From UBA5336 sp039815055 (GTDB lineage Bacteria > Pseudomonadota > Alphaproteobacteria > Caulobacterales > Hyphomonadaceae), in assembly GCA_039815055.1 (NCBI GenBank), contig JBCCAA010000006.1, forward strand, positions 8,789 to 72,788: DNA of 64,000 nt, written 5' to 3'. A program made the translations under genes and the position numbers. Positions 32,073 to 41,159 of this stretch are shown here, piece after piece. The notes beneath the pieces were generated by a model. It saw only the letters and a list, made by a program, of their open reading frames with translations. It was not told the origin of the DNA and made no database searches. Each line of letters starts with the position of its first letter. Position 1 is the first letter of the stretch.

Positions 32073-33068
32073 ATGTCAGACCCAATCCGCCCGCGCAACT
32101 GGTCCAAGGCTGAAATCACGGAGCTCTATGAGCAATCGCTGGACGTTCTGATCCAGCAAGCTCTGGCTGTGAAAAGCGCCAACTGGGCGGACGGGCAAAT
32201 CCAGAAGTCCCAGCTACTGTCCATCAAGACCGGCGGATGCGCAGAAGACTGCGGCTATTGCAGCCAATCGGCCCATTTCGACACTGGCCTTGCGGCCGAA
32301 AAACTCATGGAATTGGATGAGGTTGTAGACGCGGCAAAGCGCGCGAAGGCGAGCGGCGCCGACCGATTTTGCATGGGCGCAGCGTGGCGCTCCCTGAAAG
32401 ACCGGGATCTCCCAAAAATTGCCGCCATGGTCACCGCCGTGAAAGCCGAAGGTCTGGAAACCTGCGTCACAGCCGGCATGCTGGAAGATGGCCAGGCCGA
32501 AGCCCTGAAAGATGCCGGGCTCGACTATTACAATCACAATCTTGATACCTCGCGCGAGTACTATGGCGAAGTCGTCTCCACACGCACCTATGAAGACCGG
32601 CTGGACACGCTCGCCAAGGCGCGAAAAGCGGGCATAAAACTATGTGTCGGGGGCATTTTGGGCATGGGCGAGGGCCGGGAAGACCGGATTGGCCTGATCC
32701 ATGAGCTTTCAATGCTAGAGCCGCATCCAGAAAGCGTCCCGATCAACATGCTAGTGCCGATTGCTGGCACCCCGCTGGGTGAAAGTCCTCCGATCAGCGT
32801 CGTGGAGCTGGCCCGCGCCATCGCTGTTTGCCGGATCGTGTTTCCCCAGAGCTGGGTCAGGCTTTCGGCCGGACGAGAGACGATGAGTGAAGAAGGCCAG
32901 GCAATGTGCCTGCTGGCTGGTGCCAATTCAATTTTTGTCGGCGACCGTCTGCTTACCACGGACAATCCCGGACTGGACCGTGACACCGCCCTCATGGATG
33001 CCATGAGCCTGGAGACCGGCACGGCCAGGGACATGCCGCAAAAGATCGTTCTGATTGACCAGCGTTAG
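32073..33068 (+). CDS. bioB: Biotin synthase
   Basis: BioB inserts sulfur into dethiobiotin. The 331-residue radical-SAM enzyme has the CxxxCxxC motif at Cys56, Cys60 and Cys63 (GGCAEDCGYCSQS). It also has FCMGAAWR, YYNHNLDTSREYY and LCVGGILGMGE. The ATG at 32073 has GGAGG four bases upstream; a start at 32019 is not supported. No other bio genes or biotin repressor site is visible nearby. Confidence 0.96.
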   Translation: MSDPIRPRNWSKAEITELYEQSLDVLIQQALAVKSANWADGQIQKSQLLSIKTGGCAEDCGYCSQSAHFDTGLAAEKLMELDEVVDAAKRAKASGADRFCMGAAWRSLKDRDLPKIAAMVTAVKAEGLETCVTAGMLEDGQAEALKDAGLDYYNHNLDTSREYYGEVVSTRTYEDRLDTLAKARKAGIKLCVGGILGMGEGREDRIGLIHELSMLEPHPESVPINMLVPIAGTPLGESPPISVVELARAIAVCRIVFPQSWVRLSAGRETMSEEGQAMCLLAGANSIFVGDRLLTTDNPGLDRDTALMDAMSLETGTARDMPQKIVLIDQR

Positions 33069-33098
33069 GCTTGGGGCTCCGACTCTCGTCGCCGAAGC

Positions 33099-34016
33099 TT
33101 AGTCGTCGTCTACGATCACTTGCCCGTGGCTCAACAGGTCGTCGGCCAGAAGATTGGCCGGCATGGTTCCCGCCGGACAGGTCGCAAAAACGGTGTTCGA
33201 CACGCCAGGTAAGCCAGATGGCTGCGCCTGAAGCGAGCGGAACACCCAGGCCAGCAAGAACAGCGCCGCCACTGCCGCCAGCATCCACCAGATCGCAGCG
33301 CCCGTGCCATCATCGACCTCATCATAGGTCGCAGCCGCTGGTGCAGCGGACTGGGTCGCGGCGGCAGTCGGGGTCGCCATGGCTGCGGTGGCGGTTGGGC
33401 GCACAGGCTCAGGTATCGGCGTTGGCGCCGAACGTGTAGCAGCAACAGAGGCAGCGGCGGCTGCACCGGTCAGCGCCGCGACTCCGGTCGCTGCGCCAGC
33501 TTTCTTCACGCCTACGGGCTGGCCTTTCTGGGCAAGCGGATCCTTGGCGTGCCGGTCGCGCCAAGCGTCCTGGGCATCTTTATCCTTGGTTGGAATCAAC
33601 AGCCATTCCCGCAAATCCTTGCGGCCCTGGTGGTGTTCAAGCGTTTCAACAATATCGAACCAGCCTTCGGTATTGGTCCGCGAGGTAAATCCCTTCAGAT
33701 CGTTGCGAGTGTCGGCGCTATAGGGCTCATACGGCACAACATCGTCGAGAGCCGCCTGAATGAACGGCTGATCCTTGATGGAATACCCCGTGCCCGCCGC
33801 AGCGCGCACGAAATCTGACGTCACAGCATTTTCCGACCACAAGACCAGCATCGCCTTTGACCTGTGGACAGCACGCGCTTCTTTCTCGTCGAACTGGTCA
33901 TCCGTCGACTTCGCATCATACCAGACGCGCATTTTAAGCGCGCGCAGGCGGCGCGTTACCAGTTTCGCCAGGTCGCGATCTTCCAAGGCGGCGACCACGA
34001 AAACGTCGTAACTCAT
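33099..34016 (-). CDS. TIR-domain protein with C-terminal transmembrane segment
   Basis: The 305-residue protein has an N-terminal TIR domain (about 2-125): SYDVFVVAALEDRDLAKLVTRRLRA, VWYDAKSTDD, and MLVLWSENAVTSDFV. A linker (about 135-235) is Ala/Pro/Thr-rich, followed by a membrane segment at 239-259 (AAIWWMLAAVAALFLLAW) and a short tail. The position that holds the NADase glutamate in active TIRs reads VRAAAGTG (around Ala72-Ala74), so catalytic activity looks lost. The ATG has GAGGGG upstream. It may be a membrane signalling scaffold, by inference. Confidence 0.85.
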   Translation of the reverse strand: MSYDVFVVAALEDRDLAKLVTRRLRALKMRVWYDAKSTDDQFDEKEARAVHRSKAMLVLWSENAVTSDFVRAAAGTGYSIKDQPFIQAALDDVVPYEPYSADTRNDLKGFTSRTNTEGWFDIVETLEHHQGRKDLREWLLIPTKDKDAQDAWRDRHAKDPLAQKGQPVGVKKAGAATGVAALTGAAAAASVAATRSAPTPIPEPVRPTATAAMATPTAAATQSAAPAAATYDEVDDGTGAAIWWMLAAVAALFLLAWVFRSLQAQPSGLPGVSNTVFATCPAGTMPANLLADDLLSHGQVIVDDD

Positions 34017-34173
34017 GCCAAAAACCCCTCAATTTCGAATCTCTACCATAAAGACGACTGCTTAAAAGGCCAACCGATTCAGCGGTGAGGGGAAATGGCA
34101 GGTGGCAAGCGGCCAATTTTGCTCTAAACGGGCCGATCTAACGGACACTTTCCACTTATAAAGGAGCCCTAAG

Positions 34174-35271
34174 ATGGGGTTCAAATGCGGCATCGTCGGA
34201 TTGCCAAATGTCGGCAAATCCACGCTCTTCAACGCTTTGACGCAAACGGCTGCGGCGCAGGCGGCGAACTATCCTTTCTGCACGATTGAGCCGAATGTCG
34301 GCGAGGTGGCGGTCCCGGAACCGCGCCTCATCAAACTGGCCGAAGTGGCGGGATCGAAGGAAATCATCCCCGCTCGAATGAACTTCGTTGACATCGCAGG
34401 CCTGGTGGCTGGCGCGTCACAGGGCGAGGGGCTGGGCAACCAATTCCTTGCCACGATCCGCGAAACCGATGCGATTGCCTATGTGCTTCGGTGTTTTGAG
34501 GATGACGACATCACACATGTTGATGGCAAAGTAGACCCCATTGCCGACTTGGAGACCGTTGAAACCGAGTTGATGCTGTCGGACCTGGAGAGCCTTGAAA
34601 AACGCAAAACCAACTGGGTGAAGAAAGCCAACTCTGGCGACAAGGAAGCCAAGGCCCAGGTCGCATTGATCGATCTTGCGCTGGAAGAGCTGAACAATGG
34701 CCGTCCGGCACGACGCGCCGACGTGTCGTCCGACGACGAGAAGGCCTGGCGAATGCTCCAGCTTCTCACCGCCAAGCCCATTCTTTATATCGCCAATGTA
34801 GACGAGGCCTCAGCGGCAACAGGGAATGCGCATTCCGATCGCGTGGTCGCCCATGCGAAGACTGAAAACGCGTCCTGCGTCGTCATTTCAGCCCAGATTG
34901 AAAGCGAGGTCGCGCTTCTGGAAAATGAAGAGCGGGCCGAGTACCTGGAAGAGTTGGGCCTTGAAGAGCCCGGCCTCAGCCGGCTTATTCACACCGGTTT
35001 CGACCTTCTCGGCTTGCAGACCTATTTCACTGCCGGTCCGAAGGAGTCGCGCGCCTGGACTATTCCAAAGGGTGCAACCGCGCCTCAGGCCGCCGGGGCG
35101 ATCCATGGCGATTTCGAAAAAGGGTTCATCCGCGCTGAAACCATCAGCTTTGATGATTACGTCGAACATGGCGGTGAGTCTGGCGCGAAAGAAGCTGGTA
35201 AAATGCGCGCCGAGGGCAAAGAGTACATCGTGCGGGATGGAGACGTAATGCTCTTCCGCTTCAATGTGTGA
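34174..35271 (+). CDS. ychF: Redox-regulated ATPase YchF (Obg-like)
   Basis: YchF is a ribosome-associated Obg-family P-loop protein with ATP preference. The 365-residue protein has the G1 loop GLPNVGKST (8-16), ANYPFCTIEPNVG switch region, DIAGLVAGASQGEGLGN, and a NVDE motif where GTPases have NKxD. A TGS-like C-terminal domain (TYFTAGPKESRAW) follows. AAGGAGCCC lies before the ATG. Confidence 0.96.
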   Translation: MGFKCGIVGLPNVGKSTLFNALTQTAAAQAANYPFCTIEPNVGEVAVPEPRLIKLAEVAGSKEIIPARMNFVDIAGLVAGASQGEGLGNQFLATIRETDAIAYVLRCFEDDDITHVDGKVDPIADLETVETELMLSDLESLEKRKTNWVKKANSGDKEAKAQVALIDLALEELNNGRPARRADVSSDDEKAWRMLQLLTAKPILYIANVDEASAATGNAHSDRVVAHAKTENASCVVISAQIESEVALLENEERAEYLEELGLEEPGLSRLIHTGFDLLGLQTYFTAGPKESRAWTIPKGATAPQAAGAIHGDFEKGFIRAETISFDDYVEHGGESGAKEAGKMRAEGKEYIVRDGDVMLFRFNV

Positions 35272-35327
35272 CAGCTGTGAACTTTCCGGCAGCCCGCTGA
35301 CAGTTTAAATACTTTGCAATAGCGTTC

Positions 35328-37259
35328 ATGGGGAAGATGATGAGCCGCCTAACAACCACATTCAAACTGGCCTTGCTGGCCTCGACAGCCTTCACTCTCG
35401 CCGCGTGCGGAGAAAGCAAGACCGGAGAGCCACTGCCTGAACCTGAAGCCTCCGAGCGCGCGGCATCTGGCTGGGCCATGCCCGGCTACGATCAGCTTCT
35501 TTCAGCCGCGCCCTCGGCAAGTGGAACGACGGTCACTGTCGATGCGATTTCAGGCCTGTTTCCAGAGGGCTTCGACATCAGTTGGAGCGATGCTCAAGCC
35601 GACGAAGGCGTCACGCGCTTCACGGATTTCAGTGTCAGCGCCGCAGACAGCGATATCGCGCTGACGGCAAGTACGCTCGATATCTACGGCGCCGATATCG
35701 CAGCGCTCACATCATTGATCGCCGGTGAAGCCGGCACGGGAACCCCCTTTTTTGAACGCCTGGATGCCAATGGCCTCGCGATGGTGGGGCTGGAAGCCGC
35801 GTTCCAGCCAATGATGGACCCGGTCAACGAGATGATGCTTGAGGATTTCGGGGCCTCCGACATTGAGTTCATCGACCCGACCACCACATTCGAATCCTAC
35901 ACTCTGGAAGCCGAACGCCTCGTCATCGACCGGATGGTCCAGCACGCCTTACCCGAGATTGGCACTCCAGCCGATGATGAGGACGAGCGCGCATTTCAGG
36001 ATGTTGCACGCCACATCGCATCCTGGAGTGTGGACGCCATTGTGCTCAGTGGCGTCACATCGGGCCTCAGCTACACCCAATATGGCGCCGAAGTGAGCCA
36101 GGCCTATGAAATTGACCTGATCGGATATCGCGGGTTCGACCGCGGCAATCTCGCCTCATCCGATGTCATTGGCATGCGCTCAACAGGCACGTTGCCCTTG
36201 CCCACAGCGGCCAGCTTCAACCCTGATGCAAGCAAGATGAAAACCAAGCCGGTGGAGATCACCACCACACTTGGCTCACTATCTTGGTCCGGCATCGAGA
36301 TGCGCCGCGTGCTGGACTATGTCATCGCCGGCACACCGCCGCCGACAAGCGAGACAGGTCTTTTCTCACTGGGCACACTCGAAATGGTCGACACGGCCTA
36401 CACCTTCGAGGGACAGGACTTTTTCTCCGCCGACCGTTTGCGCCTGGATTTGTCGGAATGGCACTGGCTGATCCCGGAGCGCGTATCGCTGAGCATGGAC
36501 CAGCTGGTGTATGATTACACGGCCTTGTCACCGTATCTGAAAGACCTCATGTTGTCGGAACTGGACGCGGAGATGCAGCAGGCGGGTTGGGCCGACAGCA
36601 TCGATAGCATCCTGGACCTGGTCGAACGTGACGGCATTTTCTCTACGCCGTCAGATGGCGAGCTGCTCTGGGCCTGGTCGAAAGACACCGGAGACGCTGA
36701 CTTTGAATACTCGACTGAAACCGAAGGATTCTTCAGCCAGGATATGGGCATCGCCGGCAAACTACCTCCCTATGAGGATTGGGCGCCACTTCTGGATTTT
36801 TCAGAAGATGAGCTGTCGCCAAAAGCCGAAGCGGCACTGGAAGACGCATTCCGTAACGATGCCCGGTTCGACGGCGCGCATATCCGGATGGTAGATGAGG
36901 GCGGGCTCGACACGCTGTTCCAGCTTGCCGTCGATATTGCCGACGTGCTGCCCCAGGACAATCCGCAAGTTCAGGTTTTTGCCTCCTATGAAGTCGATGA
37001 CCTGAAAACGATGCTCACCGGCATGATGCTGATGGGGGTCAACCAGGCCGCACAGGAGTTTCCGCCTGCGCGCGGCTATGGCAACGCAGTTGTCGACTGG
37101 ATCAAGGAAGGCGGCATGCTGGAACTGGTCGTCAAACCAGCCGAGCCGGTCACAGCCGAAACCGTTGAAGCATTCGACCTGCTCCACGAAGGTGACCCGT
37201 CACCGGACGCGGTGATCGACTTCTTTGGCGTCGACGTCCGCCACACACCGGCGGACTAA
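35328..37259 (+). CDS. Large predicted lipoprotein, unknown function
   Basis: The 643-residue protein has a lipoprotein signal with lipobox LAAC (TAFTLAACGES) around residue 27. A long, acidic, mostly soluble domain has no family that I recognise. It contains repeated short motifs such as SGLFPEGFDISWSDAQ, and is expected to sit in the periplasm or on the outer membrane. Starts at 35337 and 35340 are alternatives, all with GGGGAAG nearby. It ends 3 bp before the convergent M16 gene. Confidence 0.75.
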   Translation: MGKMMSRLTTTFKLALLASTAFTLAACGESKTGEPLPEPEASERAASGWAMPGYDQLLSAAPSASGTTVTVDAISGLFPEGFDISWSDAQADEGVTRFTDFSVSAADSDIALTASTLDIYGADIAALTSLIAGEAGTGTPFFERLDANGLAMVGLEAAFQPMMDPVNEMMLEDFGASDIEFIDPTTTFESYTLEAERLVIDRMVQHALPEIGTPADDEDERAFQDVARHIASWSVDAIVLSGVTSGLSYTQYGAEVSQAYEIDLIGYRGFDRGNLASSDVIGMRSTGTLPLPTAASFNPDASKMKTKPVEITTTLGSLSWSGIEMRRVLDYVIAGTPPPTSETGLFSLGTLEMVDTAYTFEGQDFFSADRLRLDLSEWHWLIPERVSLSMDQLVYDYTALSPYLKDLMLSELDAEMQQAGWADSIDSILDLVERDGIFSTPSDGELLWAWSKDTGDADFEYSTETEGFFSQDMGIAGKLPPYEDWAPLLDFSEDELSPKAEAALEDAFRNDARFDGAHIRMVDEGGLDTLFQLAVDIADVLPQDNPQVQVFASYEVDDLKTMLTGMMLMGVNQAAQEFPPARGYGNAVVDWIKEGGMLELVVKPAEPVTAETVEAFDLLHEGDPSPDAVIDFFGVDVRHTPAD

Positions 37260-37262
37260 AGC

Positions 37263-38636
37263 CTACAAACCCTCGGGCTGGCCAACCACGGCAAAGGTAA
37301 AGTTCTCTGGCGAGAGATACGTCTCGGCAACCCGTTTCACATCGTCCAGCGTGACCGCTTCAATCTTGGCGTTCCGCTGGTCGAAATGGGCGATGCCCAA
37401 GCCTTGCTGGCGCACCGACATCATGTTTCCGGCAATCTTGGAATTGCTGTCGAACGACAGGGGGTATGAGCCGGTCAGATAGGCCTTGGCGTCGCTTAGC
37501 TCAGCCTCGGTGACACCTGTTTCAGACATCTCCGCCAGAATAGACTTCAGAACTTCGATAAATTCGCCGGTGCTCTCATTCTTGGTTTGACCGCCACCGC
37601 TCCAGGTTGAAAACAACGGGGCACCGCTCAGCGATGTACCAACGCCGTAGGTCAGCCCACGATCGACGCGCAATTCTTGCATCAACCGGCTTTCAAAGCC
37701 GCCGCCGCCCAAGGTGTAATTCAACACAACTGACGGATAAAAGTCCGGATCATCGCGTGACGGCCCCTTGGCCATGAACGACACGCGGCTTTGCGGCTGT
37801 GGAAGATCAACGACAATGGGCGCGGCAGTCGGGTCGCTCATCTCGACAGGCGCCACGTCTGCGACGCTTCCCGTTTCCGGCAAGCCCGCCAGCACGCTGT
37901 CGATGAGCGGGGCAAACTCTTCTGGAGAAATGTCGCCAACCGCCGTCACGATCATGCCTTCCTTGACCATAACCGCATCTTTTTGTGTGGCGATGGCCTC
38001 TCGTGTCAGCGCCTCGAGACTTTCGGCGGTCACATTGCGGGCAAACGGATGGTCAGGGTAAAGCGCCGCTTGCAGGGCTTCATTGCCGAGGAAGCCGGCA
38101 TTGGTTTCGCGGCGCGCGAGACTGACATCCTGTTCGCGCCGAAACCGCTCAAACGGCTGCTCATCGAAGCGGGGTTCACTCATCGCCAACGCCACCAGTT
38201 CCATAGACTCCTCGGCGCTTTCGCTCAGCATGGAGGCTGAGCAAGACGTCCAGGTTCGACCATTGGAACAGCCAAACGACATGGCCTGGTCTTCCATCGC
38301 ACGCGTGAATTCAAGCGATGGCAGCTCACCCGCACCCTCATTCATCATGTAAACCAGCGCCTGCGACAGACCCTCAAGCCCTTCGGGATCGGCGCTTCGT
38401 CCGCCCGGCCAGGCCACTTGGAACGAGACAATCGGGATCGAAGGCTCATCAACCAGCCAGACCGAAACACCGCCCGGCGTCGTGAAAGATGCGATCTGGG
38501 CAAAATCGCCCTCATGCACATTGACGTCGAGCGTTGATGTCGCGTCCACATCCGTTGCGGAGCTTCCCCCGCCACAAGCCGATAGTCCGAGCGCAAGCAC
38601 AGCCGCGCATCCGGTCGCCCAATTGCGTTTCAACAT
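37263..38636 (-). CDS. M16-family peptidase-like lipoprotein lacking the zinc motif
   Basis: The protein, about 457 residues, is an M16-type (pitrilysin/processing peptidase) fold with a lipobox (LGLSAC). The zinc motif HxxEH is absent: the aligned site reads LSQALVYMMNEG where active members have LSHLxEHMLFKG. The second half has the GGGGFESRLMQELRVDRGLTYGVG motif that binds substrate. It is thus probably the non-catalytic partner of the adjacent active M16 gene. The ATG overlaps the preceding stop (TGATG), so the pair is coupled. Confidence 0.85.
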   Translation of the reverse strand: MLKRNWATGCAAVLALGLSACGGGSSATDVDATSTLDVNVHEGDFAQIASFTTPGGVSVWLVDEPSIPIVSFQVAWPGGRSADPEGLEGLSQALVYMMNEGAGELPSLEFTRAMEDQAMSFGCSNGRTWTSCSASMLSESAEESMELVALAMSEPRFDEQPFERFRREQDVSLARRETNAGFLGNEALQAALYPDHPFARNVTAESLEALTREAIATQKDAVMVKEGMIVTAVGDISPEEFAPLIDSVLAGLPETGSVADVAPVEMSDPTAAPIVVDLPQPQSRVSFMAKGPSRDDPDFYPSVVLNYTLGGGGFESRLMQELRVDRGLTYGVGTSLSGAPLFSTWSGGGQTKNESTGEFIEVLKSILAEMSETGVTEAELSDAKAYLTGSYPLSFDSNSKIAGNMMSVRQQGLGIAHFDQRNAKIEAVTLDDVKRVAETYLSPENFTFAVVGQPEGL

Positions 38637-39997
38637 CAAAGCCCCTCCTCGGGCAAAAGGCGTGCCGTGATATGATGCTGATCTTCAACAAACAGCGCGC
38701 GCAGCGCAGCATTGGCTTGTTCAGCCGTCACCGCGCGGAAACGCTCTGGCGCCTCCATTACATCTTCGATCGACGCTCCGGTTGAAAGCGCCCGGCCATA
38801 GGTATTGGCCATCGCACTTTGGCTATCAAGGCCGTAGATCGCAGACGCCGCAAGAAGACGGCCGGACCGGCTGATGTCTTCTTCAGACAACCCCGCTTCA
38901 AGGATGCTGGCAATTTCGCCCATCACCGCCGCTTCAAGCGTGTCGAGATCGGTGCCGGGCGCCGGGCTTGCAGACAGGCCCGCCAGCCCGCGATCATGCA
39001 GGGAAAAGAAGTTCCAGGCCGACGCCGACACTGCAATCTTCTGCTCTTCCACCAGCGCCTGGTAGAGCGGACTGGTGAGGCCGCCGCCCATGGCATCAAG
39101 CCCAACAGCAAGGGCATATGCCAAGTCGGCATCCTGGCGATAGGAGGTGGAGATATAATAGCGGTCCCATTCAGGCTGACGCACTTTCGGGTCACTGTAG
39201 ACGATCGTCTCACTCTCGGTGAGGTCCGCGACCGGCCCCCAACCGCGATCAGGCCGCTCTATCCCGGAAGCCGGGATCTGACCATAGGTTTTCTCGGCCA
39301 GCGTTAGCACGTCTTCGCCCGTCACATCACCGGCAACAATCAGAATGGCATGCTCGGGCGCGTACCATGTCGTGTAGAAGTCCAGCCCGTCCTGGGGGGT
39401 CAGAGCCGACACTTCATCCATGAAGCCAATCACCGGGATGGAATAGGGGTGGCCTTCATAAAGTGCGGCCATCACCTGCTCAAACAGGAGCGAGCCGGGA
39501 TTGTTTTCAACACGCTGGCGGCGCTCTTCTTTCACAACATCGCGTTCTGAAATAAACGGGCCCTCAGGATCGTCATTGATGATGAGATCCGTCATACGCT
39601 CGGCTTCCAGCTCCATCATCAGCTCGAGCCGGTCGACGGCGACCCGCTCGAAATAGGCTGTGTAGTCCCAACTCGTGAACGCGTTCAGCTGCCCACCATT
39701 GCGGGAAATGATCGAATCGAACTCCCCGGGGGGCAAATCATCGGTCTCAGTGAACATGACATGTTCAAACAGGTGGGCGATGCCCGACTTACCCTGCGCC
39801 TCGTCAACCGCGCCAACCTTGTACCACACCATATGGGTGACAACGGGCGCGCGGTGATCGGGCAGGACCACAACCTCCATGCCATTGTCCAGCGTGAAGG
39901 TTTCCGGCGCCCAAGCGGCCGTCTCTGCGTCGCCATGAGCGGTCGCCGCAATACCAAGAGCGAGAAAAGCGCCCGCCAGACCAAGTTTCATCTTCAT
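38636..39997 (-). CDS. M16-family zinc metalloprotease, active subunit
   Basis: From the ATG at 39997, about 453 residues, with a signal peptide (GLAGAFLALGIAATAHG). The inverted zinc motif is intact: HLFEH at 75-79, with the downstream Glu region FISERDVVKEERRQR. It should act in the periplasm, degrading peptides, together with the degenerate partner. The order lspA, BamF-like, M16, M16 is, from memory, seen in other Caulobacter-like genomes. Substrate unknown. Confidence 0.9.
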   Translation of the reverse strand: MKMKLGLAGAFLALGIAATAHGDAETAAWAPETFTLDNGMEVVVLPDHRAPVVTHMVWYKVGAVDEAQGKSGIAHLFEHVMFTETDDLPPGEFDSIISRNGGQLNAFTSWDYTAYFERVAVDRLELMMELEAERMTDLIINDDPEGPFISERDVVKEERRQRVENNPGSLLFEQVMAALYEGHPYSIPVIGFMDEVSALTPQDGLDFYTTWYAPEHAILIVAGDVTGEDVLTLAEKTYGQIPASGIERPDRGWGPVADLTESETIVYSDPKVRQPEWDRYYISTSYRQDADLAYALAVGLDAMGGGLTSPLYQALVEEQKIAVSASAWNFFSLHDRGLAGLSASPAPGTDLDTLEAAVMGEIASILEAGLSEEDISRSGRLLAASAIYGLDSQSAMANTYGRALSTGASIEDVMEAPERFRAVTAEQANAALRALFVEDQHHITARLLPEEGL

Positions 39998-39998
39998 A

Positions 39999-40505
39999 TC
40001 AGGTTCCCGGCAGTTTGATGCGGCTGCCTGATCCGCCTTCAATGGTGACTTCCTCGCCACCGGTCGCGGAATCGCTTTCGATCACGGCTTGCGCTTCGTC
40101 GTCGTCGCGATTCCAGAACAGAACACGGTCTGAGAAACTGGTCGATTTGCGCAATGTGTTGGTTTCTTCGAAATCCACCTGGTTGCGAATGACCGGGTTC
40201 ACAGCATTGGCGCCAGCGACGGCCACCAGGGCCAGTTCGCCCGCCGATGCATTCTGCCCGATTGTGGTGCCAAATGCTGTAACCACACGATCATCTGTTC
40301 CCAGTTCGAGAGGGCGGGCAACGCCCGGCGTGGGTGGGCGAAGGCTGTAATCTGGCGGAACCGTGAGCGGCGCCTTGGTCACGACACGGAATTCATCCTG
40401 CTGATAATCATTGATACCGGGGTCTTGCGGCCCGGACGCACAAGCCGACAGCGTCAACGCCGCAGCGCCCGCTCCGATCGCATAAATTGACTTGTTCATG
40501 GCCAT
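39999..40505 (-). CDS. DUF3035 lipoprotein, BamF-like subunit of the BAM complex
   Basis: The 168-residue protein has a lipobox (LTLSACASG) near residue 20. It carries the conserved DEFRVVTKAPLTVPPDYSLRPP motif shared, as I recall, by BamC and BamF-type lipoproteins of the outer membrane protein assembly machine. Other features are a low-complexity acidic tail and FWNRDDDEAQ. GGAAGGAAAG precedes the ATG. Its position directly after lspA fits a lipoprotein matured by that peptidase. The BamF role is family-based inference. Confidence 0.8.
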   Translation of the reverse strand: MAMNKSIYAIGAGAAALTLSACASGPQDPGINDYQQDEFRVVTKAPLTVPPDYSLRPPTPGVARPLELGTDDRVVTAFGTTIGQNASAGELALVAVAGANAVNPVIRNQVDFEETNTLRKSTSFSDRVLFWNRDDDEAQAVIESDSATGGEEVTIEGGSGSRIKLPGT

Positions 40506-40534
40506 TCACTTTCCTTCCAGGCTGGCAACCGCAC

Positions 40535-41074
40535 TTATGAGGCTGCGTTTTCAGCCGCTTTCTTTTCGCGAGACAGTATAAACTGATCGAAAAACAGCAA
40601 GGCTGCTCCGACAGTGATTGCCGCATCTGCGACATTGAACACATAGTTGAAGAAGTAAGGCTCCCACAGCCCGCTGAAGTCGAAAAAGTCGACCACCGCG
40701 CCAAACCGCACCCGGTCGATGAGGTTTCCAATCGCGCCGCCTACCACCAGCGCCAGCGCCAGGCCGGTCAACCAACGGGCCGCCTGTACCAGCCAGAAAA
40801 GGAAACCCAACGCAATCGCAGCGGTAACAGCCACCAGAACCCAGCGCATGATCCCCTCAGACTGGAGCGCGCCAAAGCTCGTCCCGCGGTTCCACAGCAT
40901 GGTCAGGTCGAAGATACTACTGATCTCGATCCGCCCGCAGCGTTGTGTCTGGTCAAGGCACTCCAGCGCATTGAAGCGCGGCTCGCTCAGCACAAGCAAC
41001 TTCGTCCACTGATCCACCACGACCACGAACGGGATGACAATCAGGCCAATCAGGACACGCAGGCGTGGGGACAT
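40535..41074 (-). CDS. lspA: Lipoprotein signal peptidase (signal peptidase II)
   Basis: LspA removes signal peptides from prolipoproteins in the inner membrane. The 179-residue protein has four membrane segments and the two catalytic aspartates: Asp120 in GNLIDRVRFGAVVDF and Asp150 in NVADA. The WNRGTSFGAL motif lies between them and the N-terminus. It starts a minus-strand group of envelope genes encoding at least two lipoproteins. Confidence 0.95.
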   Translation of the reverse strand: MSPRLRVLIGLIVIPFVVVVDQWTKLLVLSEPRFNALECLDQTQRCGRIEISSIFDLTMLWNRGTSFGALQSEGIMRWVLVAVTAAIALGFLFWLVQAARWLTGLALALVVGGAIGNLIDRVRFGAVVDFFDFSGLWEPYFFNYVFNVADAAITVGAALLFFDQFILSREKKAAENAAS

Positions 41075-41159
41075 TTCTTACCAACTCTTATGGGGCGCCG
41101 CTGGTTGTGTGAGCGCCGCCCCGCAAGGTCAAGCGTCAAGCACACGCCAGCGCCGGACC

